NCBI GenBank assembly: GCA_963738665.1
Contig: CAVTXL010000003.1
Span: forward strand, 186,001-250,000
Direction: 5' to 3'
Length of the DNA: 64,000 nt
Source of the DNA: JABDGM01 sp963738665
GTDB taxonomy: Bacteria; Planctomycetota; Planctomycetia; Pirellulales; Lacipirellulaceae
Shown here: one piece after another, positions 35,799 to 45,749 of the stretch
Layout: each line of letters starts with the position of its first letter
Position numbering within the stretch: the stretch's first letter is position 1
Program-made: the position numbers and the translations under genes
Notes under the pieces: model-generated
Seen by the model: the letters and a program-made list of their open reading frames with translations, nothing else
What the model was told of the DNA's origin: nothing
Databases searched by the model: none

Positions 35799-36323
35799 TC
35801 ACTGCGGGACGACAATTGCCGGATAGTCGCCGTAAAACCGGCGAATATAATTGCGATGCCAGCGCTCGGGCTTATGAGGTTCCCAGCCGAGGCGTGCCAG
35901 CAGCCGGTCGGTGATCCGCAGGTTGGCGGCATCGCAGACGATGGCGTCGGTGCGTTTCAAGTCCGCGATCGCGTCGAGTACGGTCAGGGCAGATCGAAAC
36001 GTGCGGTAGCTTGTCCGCTCCGTCGAAACGATGTATTTGAGCGCCAAAAAGTTCGGTTGTGTGCGGGGCTGATTGTAATATAACAGGCAGCGGTCGTATT
36101 TGCCGCGGGCGTGGTAACAAAACGCCAGCGGCCAAAGCTCGGCGAGCGAAAACAACTTCGGCCAGGGCCGCAAGTGGATCGCCAGCAGCCGGCCTGCTTC
36201 CATTTCGATGAGGCCGTAGCGCCCCGCCCGGAGAGTCTCGCGGCCGCTCGTAAAATCGTGCACGGTTTCAAACCAGCCGGTCATATTGCTGTACCAATTG
36301 CTCGGCCTTGCTCGCCCCATCAA
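35799..36323 (-). CDS. Conserved hypothetical protein (possible acyltransferase-like fold)
   Basis: This 174-residue soluble protein starts MMGRARPSNWYSNMTGWFET. It includes LRPWPKLFSLAELWPLAF, TERTSYRTFRSALTVLDAIA and the C-terminal LLARLGWEPHKPERWHRNYIRRFYG. That last block resembles the end of GNAT-like proteins (LLARLGWEPH) and similar sequences in planctomycetes, but no full GNAT motif is visible, so I assign no function. Its stop is 10 bases beyond the prepilin peptidase start region, in the same direction. Confidence 0.6.
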   Translation of the reverse strand: MMGRARPSNWYSNMTGWFETVHDFTSGRETLRAGRYGLIEMEAGRLLAIHLRPWPKLFSLAELWPLAFCYHARGKYDRCLLYYNQPRTQPNFLALKYIVSTERTSYRTFRSALTVLDAIADLKRTDAIVCDAANLRITDRLLARLGWEPHKPERWHRNYIRRFYGDYPAIVVPQ

Positions 36324-36332
36324 TCAATAGAA

Positions 36333-37679
36333 CTATAGCTCACGCGATTCGTCCCGAAACAGCGCTGACTTGATGATCCTCCAGCCGGCCAGCATCGCCC
36401 CCAACATGGCTAAGCAGATGACGAACACCGCGGGCACGAGCGCCGGAAGGGCGAAGACTTGCTGAGTCGATCGCCAGATCGTGGCCCAATTGACGATCGT
36501 CACGACGGCGCCGACGCTGAGATACGGCACGAACGGTAGTACATTGTCGCGGCGGAGGATCCACTGCACCACGCCGATGAGGACGGCCGCAAAGGGCGAC
36601 AGAAAAAACGTGAACAGGCAGGCCTGCCAGCCGAGAAACGTGCCGATCATCATCATTAGTGTGACGTCGCCAAAGCCCATCGCCTCGCGCCGCAGCGCGG
36701 CCGAGCCAACTAAACGCACCGACCAGACCAGGCCGCCACCGCCGGCGAGTCCGACAAGCGACGTGACGAGTCCGCACCAGGCCGGCTCGCCGGCCAGTGG
36801 CCAGAGCCGCGCGGTTAGCCAGGTGACGGCGATCCAGGCCAGGCCGCCGAGCACAAACCACCCAAGCGGCGGACGGCGGAACTCATGCGCGACACGAGCC
36901 CAAATCAATTTCAAAGCGAACGCTGTTCCGCGCCGGCCACGCCAGATGCGCGGCACGAGGGCGAAACACCACATTAAATAAATTGCCAGCGCGATCACCA
37001 GCGAATGCCAGCCGCGCGGATCGGCCCACGCCGGCGGCCAGGCGGTGGGCGAATACGGGGTCACAGGCTCGAGCCACATCGGATCGTCCCCGATGCCGCG
37101 AGCCGGGCGCCGGCACGGTTCATTCAGCGCCGCGCCGACGATAGGCGGTGCCACCCGCTCGGCCGCAACCGGCAAGAGCGATAGCGGAGCGAGGGTCGCG
37201 AGCATCAGCCCCAGCACCGTGCCGGGCACCGTGATTTCGTCCGGCACGATCTTTTCATCGATGTCGATGATCGACGCGGCCAGCATAAAGCCGATGACGA
37301 GCACATGGGCGAAGAACTCGCAGTAGAGGGGCCATGCCGGAACGATCACGCCGAGCGGCGCTTGCCCCCGAACCAAGCCCGACTGCAGCACTTCCCACCA
37401 AAAGAGCCAAGCCAAACCGGCGCCGAGGAATAACTCCAGCAGCAGCGGCCGCACCCAAAAAGCGCGGCCGTGCATGGCCACTTCGCGGCGGAGACGCAGC
37501 CAGCCGAGGATGGGAGTACGATCGGCCCAAGAAATAGCGCCGCCGCCAAAAATCGAGCGTGACCAGGGCGAAATCGGCCGCGGCGTCCAGGCGAACGAAT
37601 AGATAGCCCAGTTCACCAACGAGCCGAACAGCGTTCCGCCCGCAAAGAGGAGCACCAGTTGCATCGCCGGGGGAATCAT
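36333..37679 (-). CDS. A24-family prepilin peptidase (type IV leader peptidase)
   Basis: This integral membrane aspartyl protease cleaves and methylates type IV pilin-like leaders. The catalytic aspartates lie in ASIIDIDEKIVPDEIT and in GFGDVTLMMMIGTFLGW. The N-terminal part (PISPWSRSIFGGGAISW, DRTPILGWLRLR) is the methylase-like domain. Zinc-binding CXXC pairs are absent. At 448 residues it is much longer than the usual 250-290, owing to an insert of about 130 residues with extra membrane helices between the two catalytic aspartates. Planctomycetes use such enzymes for type II secretion-like pseudopilins. Confidence 0.88.
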   Translation of the reverse strand: MIPPAMQLVLLFAGGTLFGSLVNWAIYSFAWTPRPISPWSRSIFGGGAISWADRTPILGWLRLRREVAMHGRAFWVRPLLLELFLGAGLAWLFWWEVLQSGLVRGQAPLGVIVPAWPLYCEFFAHVLVIGFMLAASIIDIDEKIVPDEITVPGTVLGLMLATLAPLSLLPVAAERVAPPIVGAALNEPCRRPARGIGDDPMWLEPVTPYSPTAWPPAWADPRGWHSLVIALAIYLMWCFALVPRIWRGRRGTAFALKLIWARVAHEFRRPPLGWFVLGGLAWIAVTWLTARLWPLAGEPAWCGLVTSLVGLAGGGGLVWSVRLVGSAALRREAMGFGDVTLMMMIGTFLGWQACLFTFFLSPFAAVLIGVVQWILRRDNVLPFVPYLSVGAVVTIVNWATIWRSTQQVFALPALVPAVFVICLAMLGAMLAGWRIIKSALFRDESREL

Positions 37680-37718
37680 ACACTCATCCTTGAAGCGACG
37701 CTTGGTGTTGCGGTCGTT

Positions 37719-38255
37719 TTAAACTCTGGCCAATCGGTAGGCGATCTCGCGAGCGATTTCGCCAACCGTCTTGCCTTCTGTATCAATTTCCAGTGTCGAA
37801 CACTGGCGGTAGTTGGGCGTCCGCTCGCGGAGCAGCGTTTCGATTTCCTGCCGACCGCCGATGGGGGTCAGGTTCGGCCGCCGGGCGGCCGACGTCGGGT
37901 CTCCCAACATCCGCTGGTAAATGGTATCGACCGACGCGGTGAGCCAGATTACCGGCCCGGCCGCCCGAACGACTCGGCGGTTCTCCTCGCGGCCCAAGGT
38001 GCCGCCTCCCAAGGCGAACACGGTCCGTGGCCGACGGCACATTTCTGCCAGGATTCGAGCTTCCAAGTCGCGAAACGCCGTGTCGCCATCGTCGGCAAAG
38101 ACTGCAGCGATGCTCTTGCCGGCAGCGGCCTCGATCTTGTCATCGAGGTCGTCCCAGGCGTAGCCCAAGAGCCCAGACAACTCGCGCGCAATGCTTGTCT
38201 TACCCGTGCAGCGGTAGCCGACGAGAACGATCGAGGCAGCGGGACGGTCCATCAA
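37719..38255 (-). CDS. aroK: Shikimate kinase
   Basis: It phosphorylates shikimate with ATP. The 178-residue protein has the P-loop GYRCTGKTSIARELS, the shikimate-binding DLDDKIEAAAGKSI and ALGGGTL, and the lid region GDPTSAARRPNLTP. It follows aroDE on the same strand with a 77-base repeat-filled spacer, so three successive steps of the shikimate pathway are encoded together. Confidence 0.94.
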   Translation of the reverse strand: MMDRPAASIVLVGYRCTGKTSIARELSGLLGYAWDDLDDKIEAAAGKSIAAVFADDGDTAFRDLEARILAEMCRRPRTVFALGGGTLGREENRRVVRAAGPVIWLTASVDTIYQRMLGDPTSAARRPNLTPIGGRQEIETLLRERTPNYRQCSTLEIDTEGKTVGEIAREIAYRLARV

Positions 38256-38335
38256 AAAATCCTAAATTTCGGATTTCGGACTGGAACGAATTCTCCATTT
38301 TTTGCAATTCGCATTCCGAAGTCCGCAATTGCCTA
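38256..38335. repeat. Degenerate CGGATTTCGGA / GCAATTCGCATTCCGAAG words in the aroK-aroDE spacer
   Basis: TAAATTTCGGATTTCGGA and TTGCAATTCGCATTCCGAAG resemble the words at 1008-1060. The spacer contains no gene. Confidence 0.45.
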
Positions 38336-39822
38336 ATATCTCACCGGCCCAATTGCCCGCTTCAGCGTTTCGCGCATCACCGATTCCGGCGCTTCTTTGC
38401 CCGTAAAAAGCCAGAACTGCAGCGTGGCCTGGCGAATGAACATGTCGACTCCGGAGACGATCCGGCAGCCGTGCGAGCGGGCTTCCTTGATTAGCAGCGT
38501 CGATTCGGGATTGTATACCGTGTCGAACACGACCATCGACGGCTTAAGGTGCGACTTGTGGAAGGGCGATTCATCGACATTCGGATGCATGCCGACCGGC
38601 GTGCAGTTGACGATCACTTCGGTGTCGGGCACGTGACGTGCCGGCCAATCGACGGCCCGGGCGTCGAACGCGTCGGCCAGATGGGTGGCGCGCGAGCGGG
38701 TGCGGCTGGCGATCGTGGTCTTGGCGCCGCGGCGCTGCAGGCCGTACATGATCGCCCGGGCGACGCCGCCGGCGCCGAGCACCATCACGCGCTTGTCCTT
38801 CAGCGGGCTGGGGACGCTGCCGGCCGCGCCCAGCGCCCCTTCCAGGCAGTCCATGGCCGCCTTGTAGTCCGTATTGAAGCCGATGACGTCCTGGCCCTTG
38901 AACTGCACCGTGTTGACGGCGCCAATGCCCTTCACCGCCGGGTCGACCTTGGTGAGGAATTTGGCGATCGCCTCTTTGTGGGGAATCGTCACGCTCAGGC
39001 CGCGCACCCCGAGCGGCCTGGCATCCTCGATGAACGAACCCAGCGTGTCGAATGGAACTCGAAATGGCACGTACACGGCGTTGATGTTGAGCTGCCTTGA
39101 ACGCCGCGTTGTGAATCTGCGGGCTCAGACTATGGCCGATCGGGTCGGCGACCACGCCGAAGACGCTCGGTCTCCGGGCCGATGCTCTCGTACCGGTAGA
39201 CGTCCACCATTTGTTCGTAGCTGAGTTGCCCCGGCGCCAGCGCCCGCTCGTGGTGGAAGGTCGCATAGGTGAACGGTGCGCCGAACTTGGCCGCCATGAT
39301 GCGCGACGGCGTGCCGATATCGCCCATGCACATGCCGATCGTCGGCTGCTCGCTTTCCTGCATCGTTTCCAACATTCGCAAGTTATCGTGCGGATGGTTG
39401 GCCATCGTCGCGATCTTGACAATGTCGGCGTCGAACGCGGCCAGCCGGGAGTGCAGCTCGCGCAGGTTTTCGGGGGTATTGCGAAAACTGTGGTAGCTGA
39501 TGATCCGCTTGGTCTTGCCGAATCGTGGAATCTGCCCGGCGATGTCTTCCTCCAAATCGACGTACTCAACGCCGTTGGCGATCGCCTCGCGGAGCATCAT
39601 TAGTCGCGTTTCTTCGCTGCCCGTATATTTTCCGCCATCCTGTTCACGGCGGACGGTGACGATCGTCGGGCAGGGGCGATCCTTGAGGAGCCGCTGAATG
39701 TTCACCCGCGAGCTGATGTAATCGAGGCGCAGCTCGACCAGCCTGGCCCCTTGTTCGACCAGGTGCCGATGTTCGGCCAGCATGTGCTTGTGGCGGCTAC
39801 GCCCAATACTCACGCAGATCAT
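38333..39822 (-). CDS. aroDE: Bifunctional 3-dehydroquinate dehydratase / shikimate dehydrogenase (AroD-AroE fusion, frameshifted)
   Basis: From the ATG at 39822 (MICVSIGRSRHKHMLAEHRH) a type I dehydroquinase domain of about 220 residues has ELRLDYISSRV and the Schiff-base lysine region ADIVKIATMANHPHDN. After PETEVFGVVADP the frame shifts at about 39165 and again near 39095. The NADP shikimate dehydrogenase follows, with IGHSLSPQIHNAAF, SVTIPHKEA, FNTDY and VLGAGGVARAIMY. With both breaks repaired it is a single protein of about 500 residues catalysing two consecutive steps. Such AroDE fusions are known in plants, chlamydiae and planctomycetes. Confidence 0.9.
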
Positions 39823-39865
39823 AGAGGGATACTGGATGCTAGATGCTGGATTCTCGAGGGGAATT
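39823..39865. repeat. Degenerate GGATACTGGATGCTAGATGC words, copy 2
   Basis: Short overlapping GGATGCTAG/GATGCTGG words directly precede the aroDE start, as they do between hisH and the OmpA-like gene. Confidence 0.5.
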
Positions 39866-39932
39866 GCCGCGGTGCTGCACACCGCCGGACGCGCTGCGCA
39901 TTTCAATATTCTCCCTCAAAAGTGCCCGCCAA

Positions 39933-41871
39933 TCAAATCCGCTGGAACTGCCGATCCAGCTCTTCGCGGGTAAACACCAGAGCGGTGGGCCGGCCGTGCG
40001 GGCAGTGATGGGTGTCCTGGGCCAAGTGCCGCTGGGCCAACAGAGCGTCGATCTCCTCGGGCGAAAGCCGATCGCCGAACTTGATGGCCGCCTTGCAGGC
40101 GATCATGTGCAAAAGATCATCGAGCAAATCGCGCGGTTCGGGGGCCCTGCCGCCGGCGAGCAGTTGTTCGACCAGTTCCCGGAGCACCTCGGACGGGCTC
40201 ATGTTGGCCAGCATGGCCGGATAACTGGAGACGAGGACCGTCTCGCCGCCGAACGGCTGCACTTCGACCCCCAGCCGGCCGAGCAGGTCGGCCTGCTCCA
40301 GCGCGGCCACGGCCTCGGCCGCCGACAGGTCGACGGGCTCGGGCACGAGGAGCTTTTGCGATTCGACGGCCCCGGAGAGCACGCGCTCGCGGAGTTGTTC
40401 GTACAGAGATCGCGCTCGTGCAGGGCATGCTGGTCGATCACTTCGATGCCGGCGCTGGTCTCGACGACGAGGTAGCGGTTGTGAACTTGCAGCGCGTTGC
40501 GCGACGATGCGTCCGACTCGCCGTAACGATGTTCGATCGTGCGGTTCCGTCAGGGTCGGCGCCGAGCTTTCGACCGATTTAGCAGTGGGCATTGGCGGTC
40601 GACGTCGATCGTCGAAGGGCTTAAACTGGGGCACGTCGAAGCGATGCAATCGCAGCGACTGGTCGCCGGCGGCGCCGCCGCGCCGCCCGCTAGCGAACCG
40701 TTATCTTCACGGCCGGGTGCCGCCAGCGGCGACGATTCGGCGAACGATTGCGAGTTCAACTGCCCGAGCTGCTGCTTGGCCCAATCGACGAGCTGGCTGC
40801 GGACCTCGGTGCGACACTTCGGTTTCATCTTCTGAGTGCGTCCGCATTGCCACGGGCGGTCGCGCCGCGAGCGTGCAGGTCGGTCGTCAAAAACTTGGTC
40901 CGCAGCGTGCCCAACAGCTGGCTGTACAGCCGGCCGGCGTCTTGAAAGCGGACTTCCTGCTTGGTGGGATGGACGTTCACGTCGACCAGCGTCGGCCGGC
41001 ATGTCGAGCCGCAGGAAGCAGATCGGCTGCCTGCCCGTGAGCATCAGGCCGCGATAGGCCTCGCACAGCGGCGTGCTGCAGCGAGCGGTCGCGAATCGCC
41101 CGGCCGTTGAGGAACAGGTACTGCAGCCGGGCGTGCGAACGGCTGTGCATCGGGTTGGCCACGTAGCCGGCCAGCCGCACGTCGTCGGTTTGGCTCTCGA
41201 CCCAGATCAAATCGTCGGCCAGCTCGCGGCCGAAGAACGTGGCGATGCGGTGGCGAAGGTCGCTCGATCGGCGGCAGATCGTGCAGCGGCTTGCCGTTGT
41301 GCGTGAGCGTGAAATGAATCTCGGGATGGGCCAGGGCCAGGCGCGTGAGCGCTTCGATCGAGTGTCCGGTTTCGGTCTGGGCGGTTCGCAGGAATTTGTG
41401 CCGGACGGGCGTGTTGAAGAACAGGTTCCGCACTTCGATCGTCGTGCCGATCGGGCAGCCGGCCGGCGCCACGGCGCGGGCCGCACCGCCGATGACTTCG
41501 ATCTCGGCCCCGCTGGCGGCATCGGCTGTGCGGCTGCGAATCAGCAGTCGGCTCACTTCGGCGATCGACGCCAGCGCCTCGCCGCGAAAGCCGAGCGTGG
41601 CGACGGAGAACAGATCGTCGGCCGAGGCGATCTTGCTGGTGGCATGGCTGGCCACGGCCAGCGGCAGCTCGTCGGCGGCGATGCCGCAGCCGTTGTCGAC
41701 GATGCGGACCAGCTCGCTGCCCCCTTGTTCGAGCGCGACGTCGATCCGCGTAGCGCCGGCGTCGACGGCGTTCTCCAGCAGCTCCTTCACCACGCTCGCC
41801 GGCCGCTCGATCACCTCGCCGGCGGCGATCTTGTTGACGACGCTCGGCGGCAGTTGGTGGATTGTGGGCAT
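39933..41871 (-). CDS. mutL: DNA mismatch repair protein MutL (at least four frameshifts)
   Basis: MutL couples MutS recognition to strand removal. From the ATG at 41871 (MPTIHQLPPSVVNKIAAGEV) the GHKL ATPase is intact: ELLENAVDAG, VDNGCGI, ATSKI, GFRGEAL. The frame then changes near 41265, 41080, 40985 and 40860 and again near 40410. In order the pieces read LIWVESQTDDVRLAGYVANP, QYLFLNGRAIRDRSLQHA, MLTGRQPICFLRL, VNVHPTKQEVRF and IDQHALHERDL, then YEQLRERVLSGAVES. The rebuilt C-terminus has the endonuclease motif DQHA-X2-E-X4-E, as in MutL of species lacking MutH. The downstream end ALVFTREELDRQFQRI is in frame. Confidence 0.88.
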
Positions 41872-41884
41872 GATGCGGCCATCC

Positions 41885-42015
41885 ACGCTTAAGTGCGAAG
41901 AAAAGAATTGCAAAATGCAAAATGCAAATTGCAAATTGTGAATTGCGAAGAGCGACGGGCGCGGTTCTTTTTCAATTTGAGATTTGCAATTTGCAATTTG
42001 CAACTTGCAATTTCT
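41885..42015. repeat. TTGCAAATTGCAA word array between mutL and the response regulator
   Basis: Two arrays of A/T-rich words in opposite orientation (GCAAAATGCAAATTGC and GCAATTTGCAATTTGC) flank about 30 bases of other sequence. They can fold into a long AT-rich cruciform. Confidence 0.65.
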
Positions 42016-42025
42016 ACCTTCGACT

Positions 42026-43434
42026 TCATGACAGCCCATACTCCTTAATCTTCCGGTACAGCGTTCGCTCGCCGATGCCCAGCATGTTGGCCGCTTCGTC
42101 GCGGTTGCCGCCGGTGACTTTGAGCGTCTCGCCGATGAAGAGGGCCTCGAGCTCAGAGAGCGATTTGCCAACCAGCTCGTGCAGGCCATCTTGTCCGGCC
42201 GGTGCGGCGCCCGCATCGCCACCGGCGGGGGCCAGCTCGGCAGGCAGGTCGTCGAGGTCGAGCACTTCGTCGAAGTCGACCACGACCATGCTTTCGATCA
42301 CGTTCCGCAACTGCCGCACGTTGCCCGGCCAGTCGTAGGCGAGCAGACGCCGCCGGGCCGCCGTCGAGATGCCGCGGATCGTCTTGTGATGCCGCTTCGT
42401 GTGCTCCTTAAAAAAATAATCGATCAAGAGCGGAATGTCCTCGCGCCGCTCAGCCAGCCGCGGCAGGTTGATCGTGACGACCTTGAGGCGATGATAAAGG
42501 TCTTCGCGAAACGTGCCGTCGCGCGATCGCGGCTTCGAGGTCGCGATTGGTGGCCGACAGGATCCGCACGTCGACTTGCACCGGCTCGTTCGTGCCGACG
42601 CGAGTGATTTCGCCGCTTTCGAGCACGCGCAGCAGCTTGATCTGCGTGGCGATCGGCATGTCGCCCACTTCGTCCAGAAACAGCGTGCCGCCGTTGGCGT
42701 ATTCGAATTTGCCTTGGCGGTCGGCGGACGCGTCGGTGAACGCGCCGCGGATGTGGCCGAACAGCTCGCTCTCCAAGATGTTCTCGCTCAGGGCGGCGCA
42801 GTTGAGCGGGACGAACGGCCGCTTTTTGCGCGGGCTGTTTTGGTGAATCGCCTTGGCCACCAGCTCTTTGCCGGTGCCGGTTTCACCCTGGATCAGCACG
42901 CTGGCGTCGGTTGGGGCGATCCGTTGCAGCCGGGCGATGATGTCGTGCATTTGCCGGCTGTTGCCGATCACGCCCTCGAAGCCGAACCGCTCATCGAGCC
43001 GGCGGTGGAGCTCGGCGTTGGCCCGCCGCAAATATTGACTGCGGGCCGCGTTTTCGACAACCGCCCGCAACTGCTTTAAATCGAGCGGCTTGAGTAGATA
43101 ATTGAACGCGCCGCGCTGCATCGCCTCGACGGCTGACTCGATCGTGCCGTGGCCGGTGACGAGGATCACCTCGGCGTCCGGCTGCAGCTCTTTGCACTTG
43201 GCCAGCACCTCAAGGCCGCCGATGTCGGGCATCTTCAAGTCGGTGATGATGATTTCGTACGTCGCCCGCTCAAGCTCGCGCGATTGCTTCGCGGCCCCCC
43301 GTGGCCACGTGGCAGACAAACCCCACGCTGCGGAGGCTGTCGGCCATTGCCTCGGCGTGGGCCTGGTCGTTATCGATCACCAGCACCTGAATGGGCGGCC
43401 CGGCGCTGGCGGTGGTCGCAGGTTTTGGCGGCAT
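42026..43434 (-). CDS. Sigma-54-dependent response regulator, NtrC family (two frameshifts)
   Basis: From the ATG at 43434 (MPPKPATTASAGPPIQVLVI) a receiver domain follows, with acidic pocket IDND, phospho-acceptor ITDLKMPDIGG and LLKPLDLKQL. The AAA+ domain has Walker A GETGTGKELVAKAI, Walker B GGTLFLDEVGDMP and a sigma-54 contact loop reading GAFTDA rather than GAFTGA. A Fis-type helix-turn-helix closes it (NRDEAANMLGIGERTLYRK). Frame changes fall near 43300 and 42515. There is no neighbouring histidine kinase. The GAFTDA variant also occurs in other members, so the protein may still activate sigma-54. Confidence 0.88.
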
Positions 43435-43645
43435 GACGTGATGATACGACCCGCTGGCGCAAGCGAAAAGGGGTCGCGTCGTCGCCGATGGCGTCACGTC
43501 GGTGCAGAACAAAGAGTTGACTTGTCGTATAGGACGGACAACGCCGTCCGTCCTATCGATCGTAGATGGACAAGCCCGTCCATCAAGTTGTCGCGGACAG
43601 ACAGAATTGTCCGTTCTACAAGCGTCGATGAGCAAGTCCCGCTTG

Positions 43646-44731
43646 TTATCGCTTGATCCGCGCCGAGCCGCCGCCGGCCACGTGCAGCAGCTCGTCGAGC
43701 GTGATCTGGCTCGTGTCGCCGCGCGTGCTCATCAGCAAAGCGCCGTGCGCGACGCCCAGATCGACGCACTCCTGCGGCGACTTGCCCGTCAGGTACGCGT
43801 AAATACAGCCCGAAGCGAAGCCGTCGCCGCCGCCGACGCGGTCTTCAATCTCGGCCCCTTCGTACGATGGCCCGTCATAGAACGTCCCCTCATGCCACAA
43901 GATGGCCGACCAGTCGTTCACCGTGGCGCTCTTCACGCCGCGTAGCGTCGTGCCGACCGCCTTGATGTTGGGATAATCCTTGACGACGCGATTGACCATC
44001 TTCTTGAACGCGGACGAGTCAAGTTCTCCTTTCTCGACGTCCACGCCCTCGGCTTCATAGCCGAGCACTTTTTCAAAATCTTCCTCGTTGCCGATCAGGC
44101 AGTCGATCATCGGCACGAGCGGCTTGGTCGCGGCGATCGCTTCTTTGCTCGACCACAGCTTGGAGCGAAAGTTGAGATCGTAGCTGACGACCGTGCCCGC
44201 TTCATGGGCAGCCGCAATCGCCTCGGCCACCACTTGCCGCGTGGTTTCCGATAGCGCTGAAAAGATGCCGCCCGTGTGCAGCCACCGCACACCCTGCTTG
44301 TCGAAGAGCGTCTTCCAATCGACTTCGCCCGGCTGGATGCCGGCCGTCGCCGAGTGGCCGCGGTCGTAGAGCGTCACCGAGCCGCGCCGCCCGTGGCCGA
44401 CTTCCGTGAAGTTGAGACCGATGCGGTCGCGCTTGCCGACGCCGTCGTACTTCCGCATCACGGCCTGGCTGACGTCCATGCCGGCTGAGCGGGCGTGATT
44501 GGCGATGATCCGCCCCATCGGCGAAGTGTTCAGCCCGCCGACCCAACCGGTCCGCAGACCCAGCCGCGCCAGCGCGTAGGCCGCGTTGTACTCGCCTCCG
44601 CCGACCCACACCTCCAGTGCCGGCGCGAACTCGATTCGCCCATGCCCGGCCGGCGACAAGCGGATCATGCACTCGCCGAGCGCAACGAGATCGAACCGAC
44701 ATTCGCCCGCCGCTTTAATCTTCAATGCCAT
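43646..44731 (-). CDS. PfkB-family sugar kinase, probable 2-keto-3-deoxygluconate kinase
   Basis: The 361-residue protein from the ATG at 44731 (MALKIKAAGECRFDLVALGE) has the ribokinase fold: GGGEYNAAYALARLGLRTG near the sugar site, TGGIFSALS, SYDLNFRSKLW and the anion-hole/ATP motif DRVGGGDGFASG (GGGD instead of the common GAGD). KDG kinases have the ECMIRLSP and NFRSKLW blocks; other 2-keto sugar acids are possible. It stands alone, with no aldolase or dehydratase next to it, so substrate is inferred from family resemblance only. Confidence 0.75.
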   Translation of the reverse strand: MALKIKAAGECRFDLVALGECMIRLSPAGHGRIEFAPALEVWVGGGEYNAAYALARLGLRTGWVGGLNTSPMGRIIANHARSAGMDVSQAVMRKYDGVGKRDRIGLNFTEVGHGRRGSVTLYDRGHSATAGIQPGEVDWKTLFDKQGVRWLHTGGIFSALSETTRQVVAEAIAAAHEAGTVVSYDLNFRSKLWSSKEAIAATKPLVPMIDCLIGNEEDFEKVLGYEAEGVDVEKGELDSSAFKKMVNRVVKDYPNIKAVGTTLRGVKSATVNDWSAILWHEGTFYDGPSYEGAEIEDRVGGGDGFASGCIYAYLTGKSPQECVDLGVAHGALLMSTRGDTSQITLDELLHVAGGGSARIKR

Positions 44732-44916
44732 CGATCGCTTACTCCCGCGCGGCCGCCACGCCACGCCTTCATGCGTTTGATTCTTCGAATGTTTGCTTCG
44801 CGTCAAGCGCTCTGTTATAGCGGCGGCGTCGACGTGAAGCTATGAGCGGCCGCGGTCTCGCTGCATTGGGCTCGCGATAGGAGTGCAGCCCGCTCCCTCG
44901 GCAAGCGGGATACCGA

Positions 44917-44940
44917 CTCGCGGAGCGAGATGACTACACT
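44917..44940. repeat. Palindromic repeat CTCGC-gga-GCGAG with TGACTACACT, copy 4
   Basis: A 5-base stem (44917-44929) with the conserved tail ATGACTACACT. It lies in the spacer between the sugar-kinase start and tRNA-Leu. Confidence 0.75.
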
Positions 44941-45012
44941 GGGCCGCCGGCCTTCCAACGCGGCCCCGCGCCGACTAGAATCAACCGACGGCCGCCACGA
45001 GCGGCCACACAC

Positions 45013-45096
45013 GCCGGAGTGGCGGAATTGGCAGACGCGCTGGACTCAAAATCCAGTGACCGCAAGGTCGTGGAGGTTCAAGTCCTCTCTCCGGTA
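45013..45096 (+). tRNA. tRNA-Leu (anticodon CAA)
   Basis: A cloverleaf of 84 bases runs from GCCGGAG to the complementary CTCCGGT plus discriminator A. The D arm is GCGGAATTGGCAGACGC, the anticodon stem-loop is CTGGA-CTCAAAA-TCCAG with anticodon CAA (reads UUG), the variable arm is long (GACCGCAAGGTC), and the T arm is GAGGTTCAAGTCCTC. The long variable arm confirms leucine. CCA is not encoded. Discriminator A fits leucine. Confidence 0.95.
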
Positions 45097-45162
45097 CTGG
45101 CTCGAAACCGACAAATGCAATGCAGCTGCGCGTAGGCCGGTTGTCGACGCGCTGGAATTGGC

Positions 45163-45639
45163 TTATTCGGCATCGGATGAATCAGGGTTGGGGGCGGAAT
45201 TTTTCACCGTCAGCACGGGGCATTTCGCCTCGCGCACCACTCTTTCCGCCACACCGCCCATCAGCAGTTGAAAGACGGCGCTGTGGCCGTGCGTGCCCAT
45301 GACGATCAGGTTGGCCTGCCCTTTCTCCGCGAGCTGCAAAATTTCCTCGGCCGGGTTGCCCCGCAGGTAAACGTGGCGGTATGGGACCTTCGGCGAGGTT
45401 GGCACGACGCGAGAGAGCTGCTGGCGAATCTCGTCGCGGGCGTGCGCCGGTTCTGGGACGTATCCGTGGCCGGCGAAGCCTGAGCCGAGTCCCTCGATAT
45501 AGGCCGCCGGCAGCTCGTCGACATGGACGAAAACCAGCTCGGCTCCAAAGTCCGCGGCCAAAGCGGAAGCGCAGGCGATCGAGATCTGGCTGCAGTCGGA
45601 GAAATCGGTCGGGCATAGAATCCGCTTTACGTTGATCAT
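45163..45639 (-). CDS. Universal stress protein (UspA family)
   Basis: This single-domain protein of 158 residues starts at 45639 (MINVKRILCPTDFSDCSQIS). It has the UspA ATP-binding signature in the C-terminal half (LIVMGTHGHSAVFQLLMGGV, then AERVV and CPVLTV), with the G-2X-G-9X-G(S/T) spacing partly modified. ATP binding is likely. It marks the left end of a block with a second UspA gene, Hsp20 and ion transporters. No sigma-54 promoter match is visible in its upstream spacer. Confidence 0.9.
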   Translation of the reverse strand: MINVKRILCPTDFSDCSQISIACASALAADFGAELVFVHVDELPAAYIEGLGSGFAGHGYVPEPAHARDEIRQQLSRVVPTSPKVPYRHVYLRGNPAEEILQLAEKGQANLIVMGTHGHSAVFQLLMGGVAERVVREAKCPVLTVKNSAPNPDSSDAE

Positions 45640-45749
45640 GTTCAATCTCAACAACGGGTGTCCTTCACCTGCGGAACGTAATGAAATCAGCAGGCCGCCT
45701 TAATCCACAATTCGAGTGATCCGCCGCGTCTCGCGATCTTGGAGATTGT

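Noticed and set aside
45013..45096. tRNA-Leu as an integration site for a genomic island
   Set aside because: I found no integrase, no direct repeat of the tRNA 3' end downstream, and no other mobile-element gene in the block that follows.
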